Shown one piece after another: positions 1-8,502 of a DNA stretch of 64,000 bases. The first letter of the stretch is position 1; each line of letters begins with the position of its first letter. Made by a program: the position numbers and the translations under genes. This stretch comes from Bradyrhizobium sp. S69 (lineage in GTDB: Bacteria > Pseudomonadota > Alphaproteobacteria > Rhizobiales > Xanthobacteraceae). Under the pieces are notes generated by a model. The model saw nothing but the letters and a program-made list of their open reading frames with translations, was not told the DNA's origin and made no database searches. Location of the stretch: the NCBI RefSeq assembly GCF_009766005.1, contig NZ_LMUK01000043.1:164568-228567 (forward strand). Direction: 5' to 3'.

Positions 1-84
1 GGGGCTATGGGTCCCGGCTCAAGGCCGGGACGACGCAGAGATTGGCTTACGACGCTGAAGTTCTGCATCCGCTGCCGCAGCCCC

Positions 85-1395
85 TCACCCTCTCCCGCGA
101 AACTTCTCTTCCATCGCCCGCCGCGTCTTGACGGTGTCGTTGTTGGCGTCGAATTCGACATCGCTCCAGCGCACCACCGATCCATGGGCGATGTCGCTCT
201 TGAGCTTGACCTTGTGCGCGAGGCCAATCGGCAGCGCGCCCGCGGCGAGGCTGGCGGCGGCCGGCATCAGTTTGCCCCACACGGTATAGCCGCCCTCGCC
301 GTCCAGCATTTCGCCTGACCGTAGCGCGCGCTTGGCGACCGCGACCGCATCGCCGCGAAAGCCGTGCGGCTGACCTGTCGGCTCGCCGCGCAACGCCGCC
401 GACAGGATCGAGATGTTCAATTCCAGCCCGATCAGATGATAGGGCTTGTACATCGCCGCATAACGCCCGCTGGCATCGGTCTTCAGGCCGTACTGCTTGA
501 AGCAATCGGCGGCATAATCGTTCGGCGCCTCCAGCACCACGTAGACGCCCCAGCGCAAATCGCGAAACACCGGGCGGCCGTCGCGCTCCAGCGAGGAGAC
601 CACTTCCACCACGCCGGATTTCTCCAGCACGCCACCCTTGTCGACCGGCCGCATGATATGCGGCAAATCGTCGACGCCGCAGGGCGGAAACAGCAAGCCG
701 CCGCCCGGCACGTCGAGGCCGCAGGAATTGGCGATCGCCGCCATTTCGATCGCCGACTTGGTGCCGTCGAGAAACGAGTTGAACATTTGCGGGTTCATGC
801 CGGCGGATTGCGCCTCGCCCGCCGTCAGCCCGTAATGGCCCCACACCCCTTCCGGCGTCACGTCATGATAGGCCGGCAGATATTTCGTGCCCTTGCCGGC
901 CGCAACCACGCGAAAGCCGGTGGCGCGGGCCCAGTCGACCATTTCCGCGGTGAGCGCCGGCTGGTCGCCATAGGCCAGCGAATAAACCACGCCGGCCTTG
1001 CGCGCCTCGTCCGCGAGCAGCGGCCCCGCCAGCACGTCGGCCTCGACATTGACCATCACGATATGTTTGCCGGCCGCGATCGCCGCCCGGGCATGGCGGA
1101 TGCCGACCGCGGGATTACCGGTGGCCTCCACGATCACTTCGATGTCGCCCGCGGTCGCCTTGGCGCCGTCGGCGGTGAAATTAGTGGCGGCGATCCGCTC
1201 GGCGTCCCAGCCGACGGTACGGCAGGCCTCGCGCGCGCGCTCCGGATCGAGATCGACGATGACAGGAACCTCAAGCCCCGGCGTATGCGGCACCTGCGAC
1301 AGGAACATCGAGCCGAACTTGCCGGCGCCGATCAGCGCGACACGGACGGGCTTGCCCGCCGCACGGCGGGCATTGAGCAGATGATGCAGATTCAT
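85..1395 (-). CDS. SAF-domain NAD(P)-dependent oxidoreductase (predicted homoserine dehydrogenase-like, COG4091 type)
   Basis: Cytoplasmic dehydrogenase of 436 residues. An N-terminal Rossmann fold carries GAGKFG at residues 23-28, followed by EATGNPAV and a middle catalytic domain. A C-terminal SAF-like segment lies at roughly residues 370-420 (SDIAHGSVVRWSDVEFD). This architecture matches the predicted homoserine dehydrogenases with a C-terminal SAF domain; the substrate is not established for most members and homoserine itself is unlikely. A longer frame exists from a TTG at 1437, but the ATG giving MNLHHLLNARR fits the family better. It is the last gene of a minus-strand run starting with leuC, 90 nt after the DJ-1-like gene. 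The family is fairly clear; the reaction is unknown. Confidence 0.8.
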   Translation of the reverse strand: MNLHHLLNARRAAGKPVRVALIGAGKFGSMFLSQVPHTPGLEVPVIVDLDPERAREACRTVGWDAERIAATNFTADGAKATAGDIEVIVEATGNPAVGIRHARAAIAAGKHIVMVNVEADVLAGPLLADEARKAGVVYSLAYGDQPALTAEMVDWARATGFRVVAAGKGTKYLPAYHDVTPEGVWGHYGLTAGEAQSAGMNPQMFNSFLDGTKSAIEMAAIANSCGLDVPGGGLLFPPCGVDDLPHIMRPVDKGGVLEKSGVVEVVSSLERDGRPVFRDLRWGVYVVLEAPNDYAADCFKQYGLKTDASGRYAAMYKPYHLIGLELNISILSAALRGEPTGQPHGFRGDAVAVAKRALRSGEMLDGEGGYTVWGKLMPAAASLAAGALPIGLAHKVKLKSDIAHGSVVRWSDVEFDANNDTVKTRRAMEEKFRGRG

Positions 1396-1485
1396 GGGGC
1401 GCGATCCAACCGTTGAATTTTGTTCGTTGGTTCGCAACCAATCAGTGCCCGATCACTTTGGCAAGGATGGTTTTGCATCGCAGCC

Positions 1486-2343
1486 CTAGCTTCCCAGCAT
1501 CCCCGCGAACTTCCGCGCGAACGTATGCACGTCGCCCGGCCATCGCGCCGAGACGTAATTGCGATCGTGCACCACAAACGCCGGTGCCGGGTTGTCGAAT
1601 GAATCGCGTTCGAGCCCCGAAACCTTGCGGCGGTAATCCGGATCAGTTTTCGGCACATCGCGAAAATCTTCCGGGCGTGCCAACGCCCGCGTCACTTCCT
1701 GCTGCACCGACATGAAGCCTTTCGGCTGGCCAGCCTGCTCCAGATAGGTTCGGTAATAATTCGGATCCCAGAACCGCGTGATGCGGGCGAGCGACCATGC
1801 GCTGTTCTCCAGCGCCCAAGTCAGCGCCGTGGTCTGATATCCGTGGAGAACCGAACGCCCGGTTTGCCGCGAGACGCTGCGCGCGGCCAGGACCACGCCG
1901 TGGCAGATCGCCGCGATCGGCTTTTCCTGTTCGAAGAAGCTTGCGACATGGCGTTGCAGGATTTCGCTTTCGAGATATTCGCGCATGCCCCGCGCGCGAT
2001 GCCCGCCGGGCAACAGCAGCCCGTCAAACTCGGCGGGGTTGACGTTGTCCCACCGTTGCGGCGCGCTGTAATGCGGATCGGCGATCATCTGCGCATACGC
2101 GGTTCGAGCGGCGCGATTGGCCCGCAACACCAGCCCCACCAGCGGCAGATTTCGCAGCAACGGAACGGCGCCCCAGAGGTCGAGGCCCCGCCCCGTCAGC
2201 ATGATGTCGTCGGCGACGGCGGGCCGCCCGTCCGGCGTTGCAAAATAAACCGCGTGCCCGGCATCCACCAGCACGCGCCAACTCACCGCGGCTTCGCTTG
2301 GATCGAAATCCCGCGCCGGCAGCGGCAAGAGGACGCGCGCCAT
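1486..2343 (-). CDS. DJ-1/PfpI-family type 1 glutamine amidotransferase-like protein
   Basis: Protein of 285 residues with the class I glutamine-amidotransferase-like fold of the DJ-1/PfpI superfamily. The nucleophile elbow AAICHG has its cysteine at residue 147, and LLPGGH precedes it in the usual place. Family members act as chaperones, glyoxalases, isonitrile hydratases or peptidases, so function cannot be fixed from sequence. It is longer than minimal PfpI proteins (about 170-190 residues) because of an extended region at residues 50-100. The ATG start has AAAGGA about 12 nt upstream. It lies 15 nt after the quinone oxidoreductase, so co-transcription is likely. Confidence 0.8.
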   Translation of the reverse strand: MARVLLPLPARDFDPSEAAVSWRVLVDAGHAVYFATPDGRPAVADDIMLTGRGLDLWGAVPLLRNLPLVGLVLRANRAARTAYAQMIADPHYSAPQRWDNVNPAEFDGLLLPGGHRARGMREYLESEILQRHVASFFEQEKPIAAICHGVVLAARSVSRQTGRSVLHGYQTTALTWALENSAWSLARITRFWDPNYYRTYLEQAGQPKGFMSVQQEVTRALARPEDFRDVPKTDPDYRRKVSGLERDSFDNPAPAFVVHDRNYVSARWPGDVHTFARKFAGMLGS

Positions 2344-2358
2344 GGCCTGATGTGTCCT

Positions 2359-3333
2359 TTATACCGTCAGCACCGTCGAGCCCGTGGTCTTGCGCGCGGC
2401 GAGATCAGCGTGGGCTTTCGCGGCGTCCTTCAGCGGATAGGTCTGGTGCACCTCGATCTTGACCGCGCCGGATTGCACGACTTCGAACAGCTCCTTTGCC
2501 ATCGCCACCAGGTTCTCGCGCTTGGCGCCATAGGTGTTCAGCGTCGGGCGGGTGACGTAGAGCGAGCCTTTTTGCGCCAGCAGGCCGAGGTTTAGCGGCT
2601 CGACGTTGCCGGAGGACGCGCCGAACAGCGCGAGATAGCCGAGCGGCGCCAGGCAATCGAGCGATTTCAGGAAGGTGTCCTTGCCGACGGAATCATAAAC
2701 CACCGGCACTTTCTTGCCGCCGGTGATCTCGTCGACGCGCTTCACGAAATCCTCGCGGGTATAGACAATGGCGTGGGCGGTGCCATGGGCCAGCGCGAGT
2801 TTCGCTTTCTCGTCGCTGCCGACGGTGCCGATCACGGTGACGCCGAGATGCTTGGCCCATTGCGCCAGGATCAGCCCGACGCCGCCCGCCGCGGCATGCA
2901 GCAGGATGGTCTCGCCGGCCTTGATGCGATAAGTCTGGCGGATCAGATATTGCGCGGTCAGGCCCTTGAGCATCATCGCGGCCGCGGTCTTGTCATCGAT
3001 GCCGGCGGGCAGCTTGAGCAGGCGATCAGCGGGGATCAACCGTTCTTCGGAATAGGCGCCGAGCGGCGAACTGCCGTAGGCAACACGATCGCCGGCCTTG
3101 AGATCCGTGATGCCGGGACCGACTTCCTCGACCACGCCGGCCCCTTCGCTGCCGAGACCGCTCGGCAATGGCGCTGGATAGACGCCCGCACGATTGTAGA
3201 TATCGACGAAGTTCAGTCCCACCGCGGTGTGGCGGATGCGCGCCTCGCCGGGACCGGGCTTGCCGACTTGAACCTCCTCCCAGGTCAGAACTTCGGGGCC
3301 ACCGGTCTTGTGAAAACGGATCGCGTGCGTCAT
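2359..3333 (-). CDS. qor: NADPH:quinone oxidoreductase, zinc-independent MDR family
   Basis: Medium-chain dehydrogenase/reductase of 324 residues resembling bacterial quinone oxidoreductase. It has the family opening AIRFHKTGGPEVL, the GroES-like N-terminal domain with VGLNFVDIYNRAGVYP, and the NADPH-binding stretch HAAAGGVG. The catalytic zinc ligands of alcohol dehydrogenases are missing, as expected for QOR. It reduces quinones or related enones with NADPH in the cytoplasm. The start is set at MTHAIRF; five more residues are possible upstream. It lies 131 nt after leuB and 15 nt before the DJ-1-like gene, so this part of the cluster looks geared to carbonyl or quinone handling. Confidence 0.87.
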   Translation of the reverse strand: MTHAIRFHKTGGPEVLTWEEVQVGKPGPGEARIRHTAVGLNFVDIYNRAGVYPAPLPSGLGSEGAGVVEEVGPGITDLKAGDRVAYGSSPLGAYSEERLIPADRLLKLPAGIDDKTAAAMMLKGLTAQYLIRQTYRIKAGETILLHAAAGGVGLILAQWAKHLGVTVIGTVGSDEKAKLALAHGTAHAIVYTREDFVKRVDEITGGKKVPVVYDSVGKDTFLKSLDCLAPLGYLALFGASSGNVEPLNLGLLAQKGSLYVTRPTLNTYGAKRENLVAMAKELFEVVQSGAVKIEVHQTYPLKDAAKAHADLAARKTTGSTVLTV

Positions 3334-3464
3334 GGCGTTATTCCTCATCCTTTATCGCAATTGAAAGCGTCGCAGCGCGGGGCTGCTTCGTGGCAAACCT
3401 GATTACAGCATGCGCGTACCTTACGGCCAGCACAACGACGTGAGCGGCTGGCCGCCTGGAACCG

Positions 3465-4604
3465 TCACGCGCTCTCCTTTTGCTTGCCCGCGACCTTCTC
3501 AAGTGCTGCCAGCACCGCATCGCCCATCTGCGCGGTCGACAATCTGGCGGCGCCGGCTTCGGCAATATCGGCGGTGCGCGCGCCGGCGGCCAGCGCCGCG
3601 GCCACCGCCGTTTCCAGCAGGTCCGCGTCATCCGGCCGGTCGAGCGTCATCCGCAGCATCATGGCGAGGCTGAGAATCGAACCGAGCGGATTGGCGATGC
3701 CCTTGCCGGCGATATCGGGCGCGCTGCCATGCACCGGTTCATAGAGCGCCTTGCGGCGGCCGTATGGATCGACCGGACCGAGCGACGCCGACGGCAGCAT
3801 GCCGAGCGAACCCGACGCCATCGCCGCACAATCCGAAAGAATGTCGCCGAAGATATTGCCGGTCACCATCACATCGAACTGCCGGGGATCGCGCACGATC
3901 TGCATCGCGGCATTGTCGACATACATATGCGTCAGTTCGACGTCGGCAAATTCGGCCGCGTGCAGCGCGACCACTTCCTCGCGCCACAGCACGCTGGTCT
4001 CCAGCACGTTGGCCTTGTCGACCGAGCAGACTTTTCGTTTGCGGGTGCGCGCGAGCTCGAAGGCGGAGCGGGCCACGCGGCGGATTTGTTCGGTAGTGTA
4101 TTGCTCGGTGTTGAAACCGCGACGCTGGCCGTCCGGCAGCGTTTCGATGCCGCGCGGCTCACCGAAATAGATGCCGCTGGTGAGTTCGCGGATGATGACG
4201 AAATCGACCCCCTTCAGCACCTCGGCCTTGAGCGGCGCCGAGTCAGCCAGCGCCGGATTGGCGACGATCGGGCGAAAGTTCGCGTAAAGATCATATTTGC
4301 TGCGCATCGAGAGCAGGCTGCCGGCCTTGCGCGCGGCAGCCGGCACTTCCTTGGTCTCGGGGCCGCCGGTCGCGCCCCACAGGATGGCGTCGGCTTCTTC
4401 CATCGCCTCGACCGTATCCTCCGGCAGCACCTTGCCGGTCGCCAGATACGGAATGATGCCGTATTGCGCCTCACGCAACGTGACAGGCACGCCGCGGTTG
4501 ACGACGAACCAGTTGAGCACACGGTGCGACTGCGCCGTCACCTCCGGGCCGATACCCTCGCCGCCGACCACGGCAACCTTGAACATGTTGGAGCGGGTAT
4601 TCAT
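3465..4604 (-). CDS. leuB: 3-isopropylmalate dehydrogenase-type beta-decarboxylating dehydrogenase
   Basis: Protein of 379 residues in the isocitrate/isopropylmalate dehydrogenase family, which oxidise and decarboxylate a 2-hydroxy-3-carboxy acid with NAD and a divalent metal. Visible motifs are GGEGIGPEV near the N-terminus, RELTSGIYFGEPRG, the catalytic lysine in SVDKANV, metal-binding aspartates in NIFGDILSD, and GSLGMLPSAS. The usual GGPKWD is replaced by GGPETKEVP and the substrate loop reads MRSKYDLYANFRP, so this is a divergent LeuB. Its ATG overlaps the leuD stop (ATGA), showing translational coupling. It may belong to an alternative leuCDB set rather than the housekeeping leucine genes; no leuA is present here. 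Confidence 0.82.
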   Translation of the reverse strand: MNTRSNMFKVAVVGGEGIGPEVTAQSHRVLNWFVVNRGVPVTLREAQYGIIPYLATGKVLPEDTVEAMEEADAILWGATGGPETKEVPAAARKAGSLLSMRSKYDLYANFRPIVANPALADSAPLKAEVLKGVDFVIIRELTSGIYFGEPRGIETLPDGQRRGFNTEQYTTEQIRRVARSAFELARTRKRKVCSVDKANVLETSVLWREEVVALHAAEFADVELTHMYVDNAAMQIVRDPRQFDVMVTGNIFGDILSDCAAMASGSLGMLPSASLGPVDPYGRRKALYEPVHGSAPDIAGKGIANPLGSILSLAMMLRMTLDRPDDADLLETAVAAALAAGARTADIAEAGAARLSTAQMGDAVLAALEKVAGKQKESA

Positions 4605-5236
4605 GATTGTTTCCCTGCAAAATGAATCCACGGCCGCTGATTGCGATCGGCAGCCTGGAATGACCTGATTTCGTCGTCGCGCTGCAAGGTCAGCGCGACC
4701 TCGTCGAGACCTTCCAGCAGGCCGGCACGACGGCGTGGATCTATTTCAAAACGGTGTTGTTTTCCCGTCGGCGAGGTGATGGTCTGTGCTTCAAGATCGA
4801 TACCGATGCGCCCGGCGCCTTGGGTGAGCTCGATTTCAGCAGCCAGGCCATCGACGATCGCCTTGTCGACGACAACGGGAAGAATTCCGTTCTGGAAACA
4901 ATTGGCGAAGAAGATGTCACCGAAGCTTGAGCCGATCACGGCGCGAATGCCGCGCTCCTGCAGCGCCCACACCGCGCCTTCACGCGAGGAGCCGCAGCCG
5001 AAATTCGGACCGGTGACCAGGATCTCCGCCTCGCGATACGGCGCGCGGTTCAGGATGAATTCCGGATTTTCCGACCCGTCAGGCAAATAGCGCAAGGAGC
5101 CGAACGCCCATTTGCCGAGCGAGCCGCGAATGCCGTTGCCGACCAGCCGCTCGATCCGAATGATGACATCGGTATCGATGTTGGAGCGCATGATCGGGGC
5201 TGCGACCGCGGTCAGTTTACCGAACGGTTTCGGCAT
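4601..5236 (-). CDS. leuD: 3-isopropylmalate dehydratase small subunit (LeuD-type)
   Basis: Small aconitase-family subunit of 211 residues that pairs with the LeuC-type large subunit to isomerise 2- and 3-isopropylmalate or a related hydroxydiacid. The swivel-domain hallmarks are NIDTDVIIRIERL, the substrate loop NFGCGSSREGAVWAL, and SSFGDIFFANCFQNGILP. The ATG at 5236 lies one base after the leuC TGA, and its own TGA overlaps the leuB ATG, so the three genes are translated as a coupled unit. Longer upstream frames lie wholly inside leuC and are rejected. Confidence 0.9.
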   Translation of the reverse strand: MPKPFGKLTAVAAPIMRSNIDTDVIIRIERLVGNGIRGSLGKWAFGSLRYLPDGSENPEFILNRAPYREAEILVTGPNFGCGSSREGAVWALQERGIRAVIGSSFGDIFFANCFQNGILPVVVDKAIVDGLAAEIELTQGAGRIGIDLEAQTITSPTGKQHRFEIDPRRRAGLLEGLDEVALTLQRDDEIRSFQAADRNQRPWIHFAGKQS

Positions 5237-5237
5237 C

Positions 5238-6647
5238 TCAGCGCTCCATCGTCCGCACATCGGCGATCGCGCCGGCGATCGCTGCCGCCGCCGCACTCGC
5301 CGGGCTCGCCAAATGGGTGCGCGCGCGTGGGCCCTGGCGGCCAATAAAATTGCGATTGGAGGTCGAGACCGAGCGCTGGCCGGGGGCTACGGTTTCGCCG
5401 TTCGCCGCCAGGCACATCGAGCAACCCGGCTCGCGCCATTCAAAGCCGGCCTCGGTGAAAATCTTGTCGAGCCCCTCGGCAACCGCGTCGCGTTTGACGG
5501 TTTCCGAGCCCGGCACGATCCAGGCGCGAACGCCGGGTGCTACCTTTCGGCCGCGCGCGATCTCGGCCGCGGCGCGCAAATCGCTGAGCCGGCTATTGGT
5601 GCAGGAACCGATGAAGACCCAATTGACCGGCGTACCCGCGATCGGCGCGCCGGCCTCAAGCCCCATGTAATCGAGCGCGGTCTGCAACGCCGCGCGGCGC
5701 TCCGGGTCGGAGGTTGCCTGCGGATCGGGAATGTGGCCATCGATGCCGATGACATGTTCGGGGCTGATGCCCCACGTCACCTGCGGTTCGATGCCGGCGA
5801 CATCGATGACGACTTCCCGGTCGAACACCGCGTCGGGATCGCTCGGAAGCCGCCGCCACGCCTCGACCGCCTGCGCCCACATCTCGCCCTGCGGCGCATA
5901 AACACGCCCCCTGATGTATTCGAAGGTTTTGTCGTCGGGCGCGACCATGCCGATCTTGGCACCGAGTTCGATCGAGAGGTTACAGATGGTCAGCCGCCCT
6001 TCGACCGGCAAGTCGCGAATGGCGCTGCCGGCATATTCGACCGCGTAACCGGTGCCACCGGCGGCGCCGACATGGCCGATCAAGGCCAGGATCATATCCT
6101 TTGCGGTGATGCCGGGCGGCAGCTTGCCTTCGAACCTGACGCGCATGGTTTTGGGGCGGCGCTGGATCAGCGCCTGCGTCGCCAGCACATGCGTCAGCTC
6201 ACTGGAGCCGATGCCGAAGGCGAGCGCGCCGAGGCCGCCATGGGTGCAGGTATGGCTGTCACCGCAGACGATCAGGCAACCGGGAAGGCTGAGGCCGAGT
6301 TCGGGGCCGATAACATGAACGATGCCCTGGCCGGGCTCGTCGATATCAAACAATCGGATGCCGCTCGCGGTGGTTTCGACCCGCAGTGCCGTCAGCAATT
6401 CCAGGCCGATCTTGATGGTGCCGGCGCGTCCATGCGCGGTCGAAATCGCATGGTCCGGCGTCGCAAAAGTCAGCTCCGGATTGTGCACCGTGAGGCCTCG
6501 GCTCTTGAGATCAAGCAGCCCGCGCGAGCCGCCGAGATCGTGCAGCAGATGGCGGTCGACATGGAGCAGATCGGTGTCGTCGCTGATGCGCGCGATGACA
6601 TGCTGGTCCCAGATTTTCGCCAGCATGGTACGGCCGGGCTGTTCCAA
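5238..6647 (-). CDS. leuC: 3-isopropylmalate dehydratase large subunit (LeuC-type)
   Basis: Large 4Fe-4S subunit of 469 residues. The three cluster cysteines are visible in SCTNSR and in CSMC near the C-terminus. Other family motifs are CGDSHTCTHGGLGALAFGIG and STSNRNFIGRQG. With LeuD it forms isopropylmalate isomerase; length and motifs are normal. The start is taken as TTG (MEQPGRTMLAKIWD) because GGGAG lies 8 nt upstream and LeuC proteins normally have several residues before KIWD; an ATG at 6626 is the alternative. It is the first gene of the minus-strand cluster and faces away from the polyketide synthase operon across 317 nt. Confidence 0.9.
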   Translation of the reverse strand: MEQPGRTMLAKIWDQHVIARISDDTDLLHVDRHLLHDLGGSRGLLDLKSRGLTVHNPELTFATPDHAISTAHGRAGTIKIGLELLTALRVETTASGIRLFDIDEPGQGIVHVIGPELGLSLPGCLIVCGDSHTCTHGGLGALAFGIGSSELTHVLATQALIQRRPKTMRVRFEGKLPPGITAKDMILALIGHVGAAGGTGYAVEYAGSAIRDLPVEGRLTICNLSIELGAKIGMVAPDDKTFEYIRGRVYAPQGEMWAQAVEAWRRLPSDPDAVFDREVVIDVAGIEPQVTWGISPEHVIGIDGHIPDPQATSDPERRAALQTALDYMGLEAGAPIAGTPVNWVFIGSCTNSRLSDLRAAAEIARGRKVAPGVRAWIVPGSETVKRDAVAEGLDKIFTEAGFEWREPGCSMCLAANGETVAPGQRSVSTSNRNFIGRQGPRARTHLASPASAAAAAIAGAIADVRTMER

Positions 6648-6964
6648 GACAGATGCTCCCTTTTGTTTTTGCCGGGATAGCTGACGCCGCTTGGCACGGC
6701 TTGCGTTCCGGTTCTTATTCCCGCATCAAAGCATAGGAGACGGCATTCCTGCTAGAGCTGTCTGGAAGATCTCGGTTGCAGAAGCGGGACAGGAAGAGCA
6801 CGACAGGATTCGGCAAAGCGCGCCGGTGCAGACGATCGCGGCGGCAATAAGAGGCCAGCTTCACCTTTAAGTGACCCTCGGCGAAATATTTTTCCCGACC
6901 ACCGAAATAATACCGGCGCAGGAACGTCTGTTACCGCAATGACTCATTCCTCGGAGAACACGCG
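6648..6964. other. Divergent intergenic region between leuC and the type III PKS operon
   Basis: No gene is visible in these 317 nt. The part nearest the PKS gene (about 6880-6930) is more AT-rich than its surroundings and probably holds a promoter, but I cannot assign -35/-10 boxes with confidence. GGAG about 8 nt before the PKS ATG is a good ribosome-binding site. Both units must be read outward from here, so shared regulation is possible. Confidence 0.5.
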
Positions 6965-8014
6965 ATGCATACGGCTGCCCTGGTATCTTTAGCGACAGCC
7001 GTTCCTCCCAACGTGTTTTTGCAGAAGGATGTTCTGGCCGCGGCATGGGACGTGTTCGGGCCTCGCCTGCCTCAATTCGAAACGCTCTCAAGCATCTTTG
7101 CCAATACCGGCATCATCAAGCGCCACGGCGTCAAGCCGTTCGACTGGTATCTCGAACGGCGCGGCTGGCCGGAGCGCACCAAGGCCTTTCTCGAGGGCGC
7201 CGAGGCGCTGTTCGTCGACGCCGCCTCAAAGGCGCTGGCGGACGCGCAATTATCCGCGCGTGATATCGACACCATCGTCACCGTCTGCTCCACCGGCATC
7301 GCAACGCCGAGCCTGGAGGCCCGCATCGCCGGCCGCATGGGATTCCGCTCCGACGTGACGCGCGTGCCGGTGTTCGGGCTTGGCTGCGCCGGCGGCGTTT
7401 CGGGACTGTCGATCGCGGCAAGGCTGGCGCAGGCGCGGCCGGGCAGTAACGTGCTGTTGGTGGCGGTCGAGCTTTGTTCGCTGGCGCTTCGGCTCGACGA
7501 ACTCACCAAGGCCAACATCGTCGCCACCAGCCTGTTCGGCGACGGCGCCGCCGCCATCATCCTGCGCGCCGGCGACGGCGGCGCCACGACCATCGAGCAT
7601 TCCGGCGAACATCTGTGGCCGGATACGCTCGGCATCATGGGCTGGAATGTCGATCCCGAAGGTTTTGGCGTGATCTTCCAGCGCACCATTCCGAACTTTG
7701 TCACCGAGAACCTCAACCCCGCGCTGACACGGATCCTCGCGGCCATGGGGCTGACGATGGCGGATATCGACCGCTTCATCTGCCATCCCGGCGGCGCGCG
7801 GGTGATTAGCGCGCTAGAGACCGCATTGGCGCTGCATCAGGGCACGCTCGACCATGAGCGGCAGGTGATCGCCGATTGCGGCAACATGTCGGCACCCACC
7901 GTGTTGTTCGTGCTCGAACGCGCGCGCAACGCAGGCTTGCCGCCGCGTTCGCTGCTGACCGCGCTCGGACCCGGCTTCACCGCCAGTTGCGTTACGCTGC
8001 GGCACGCCGCTTGA
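6965..8014 (+). CDS. Type III polyketide synthase (chalcone/stilbene synthase superfamily, alkylpyrone/resorcinol type)
   Basis: Protein of 349 residues with the full catalytic triad of type III PKSs: Cys141 in FGLGCAGG, His274 in ICHPGG and Asn307 in CGNMSAP. These homodimeric enzymes extend an acyl-CoA starter with malonyl units and cyclise it to pyrones, resorcinols or phloroglucinols. The adjoining methyltransferase recalls the Bacillus BpsA-BpsB pair, where an alkylpyrone is O-methylated, so an alkylpyrone or alkylresorcinol product is the best inference; starter and chain length cannot be read from sequence. The stop codon overlaps the next gene's TTG. It is the first gene of a three-gene operon. 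Confidence 0.93.
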   Translation: MHTAALVSLATAVPPNVFLQKDVLAAAWDVFGPRLPQFETLSSIFANTGIIKRHGVKPFDWYLERRGWPERTKAFLEGAEALFVDAASKALADAQLSARDIDTIVTVCSTGIATPSLEARIAGRMGFRSDVTRVPVFGLGCAGGVSGLSIAARLAQARPGSNVLLVAVELCSLALRLDELTKANIVATSLFGDGAAAIILRAGDGGATTIEHSGEHLWPDTLGIMGWNVDPEGFGVIFQRTIPNFVTENLNPALTRILAAMGLTMADIDRFICHPGGARVISALETALALHQGTLDHERQVIADCGNMSAPTVLFVLERARNAGLPPRSLLTALGPGFTASCVTLRHAA

Positions 8015-8502
8015 CCACGGCCGAAATCATCCTTGCACTGGTCACGCTGCAGCGGGCCGGAGAACTCGTTGTGGCCCATCGCAACACGCGCCGACTGATG
8101 GCGCGCGGCGCCGTGGAACTGGCGTCGGGACATTATCCGTTTGTGGTCGCGGTGCATGCCGGCTGGCTGATCTCGCTATGGGTATTTGGACGCGACCAGC
8201 CGGTGAATGCCATCGCGCTTTCGGCCTATCTCGTGCTCCAGGGCCTGCGCGGCTGGGTGTTCTGGACGCTAGGCGCGCGATGGACGACGCGGATTATCGT
8301 GCTACCGGGAGAGCGACTGGTGTCGGCCGGTCCCTATCGATATCTGTCGCATCCCAATTATGCCGTGGTGGCCGGGGAGATTGCCGTGCTTCCCTTGGTG
8401 TTGCACCTGCCATGGATCGCTGCGATCTTTACCATCCTCAATGCGGGTGTGCTTGCGATCCGGATTCGCGCCGAAAATCGCGCACTCGCGATGCAAACAT
8501 GA
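8011..8502 (+). CDS. Isoprenylcysteine carboxyl methyltransferase (ICMT)-family membrane methyltransferase
   Basis: Integral membrane protein of 163 residues with several hydrophobic segments. The ICMT-family SAM-binding signature GPYRYLSHPNY spans residues 107-117, followed by AGEI and a C-terminal RIRAEN. Bacterial members next to type III PKSs methylate the polyketide product (BpsB-like), which is the likely role here. The start is inferred to be a TTG whose last two bases form the PKS stop (TTGA); a longer frame exists but lies inside the PKS gene in another frame. Its stop overlaps the ATG of the exporter (ATGA). Confidence 0.85.
   Translation: MTTAEIILALVTLQRAGELVVAHRNTRRLMARGAVELASGHYPFVVAVHAGWLISLWVFGRDQPVNAIALSAYLVLQGLRGWVFWTLGARWTTRIIVLPGERLVSAGPYRYLSHPNYAVVAGEIAVLPLVLHLPWIAAIFTILNAGVLAIRIRAENRALAMQT

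Noticed and set aside
3465..4604. Tartrate or D-malate dehydrogenase instead of LeuB
   Set aside because: Those enzymes have a different substrate loop (RENTEG); this protein has RELTSGIYFGEPRG as in isopropylmalate dehydrogenases.
5112..6680. A 522-codon plus-strand frame across leuD and leuC
   Set aside because: Antisense to two clear enzymes and without any recognisable domain.
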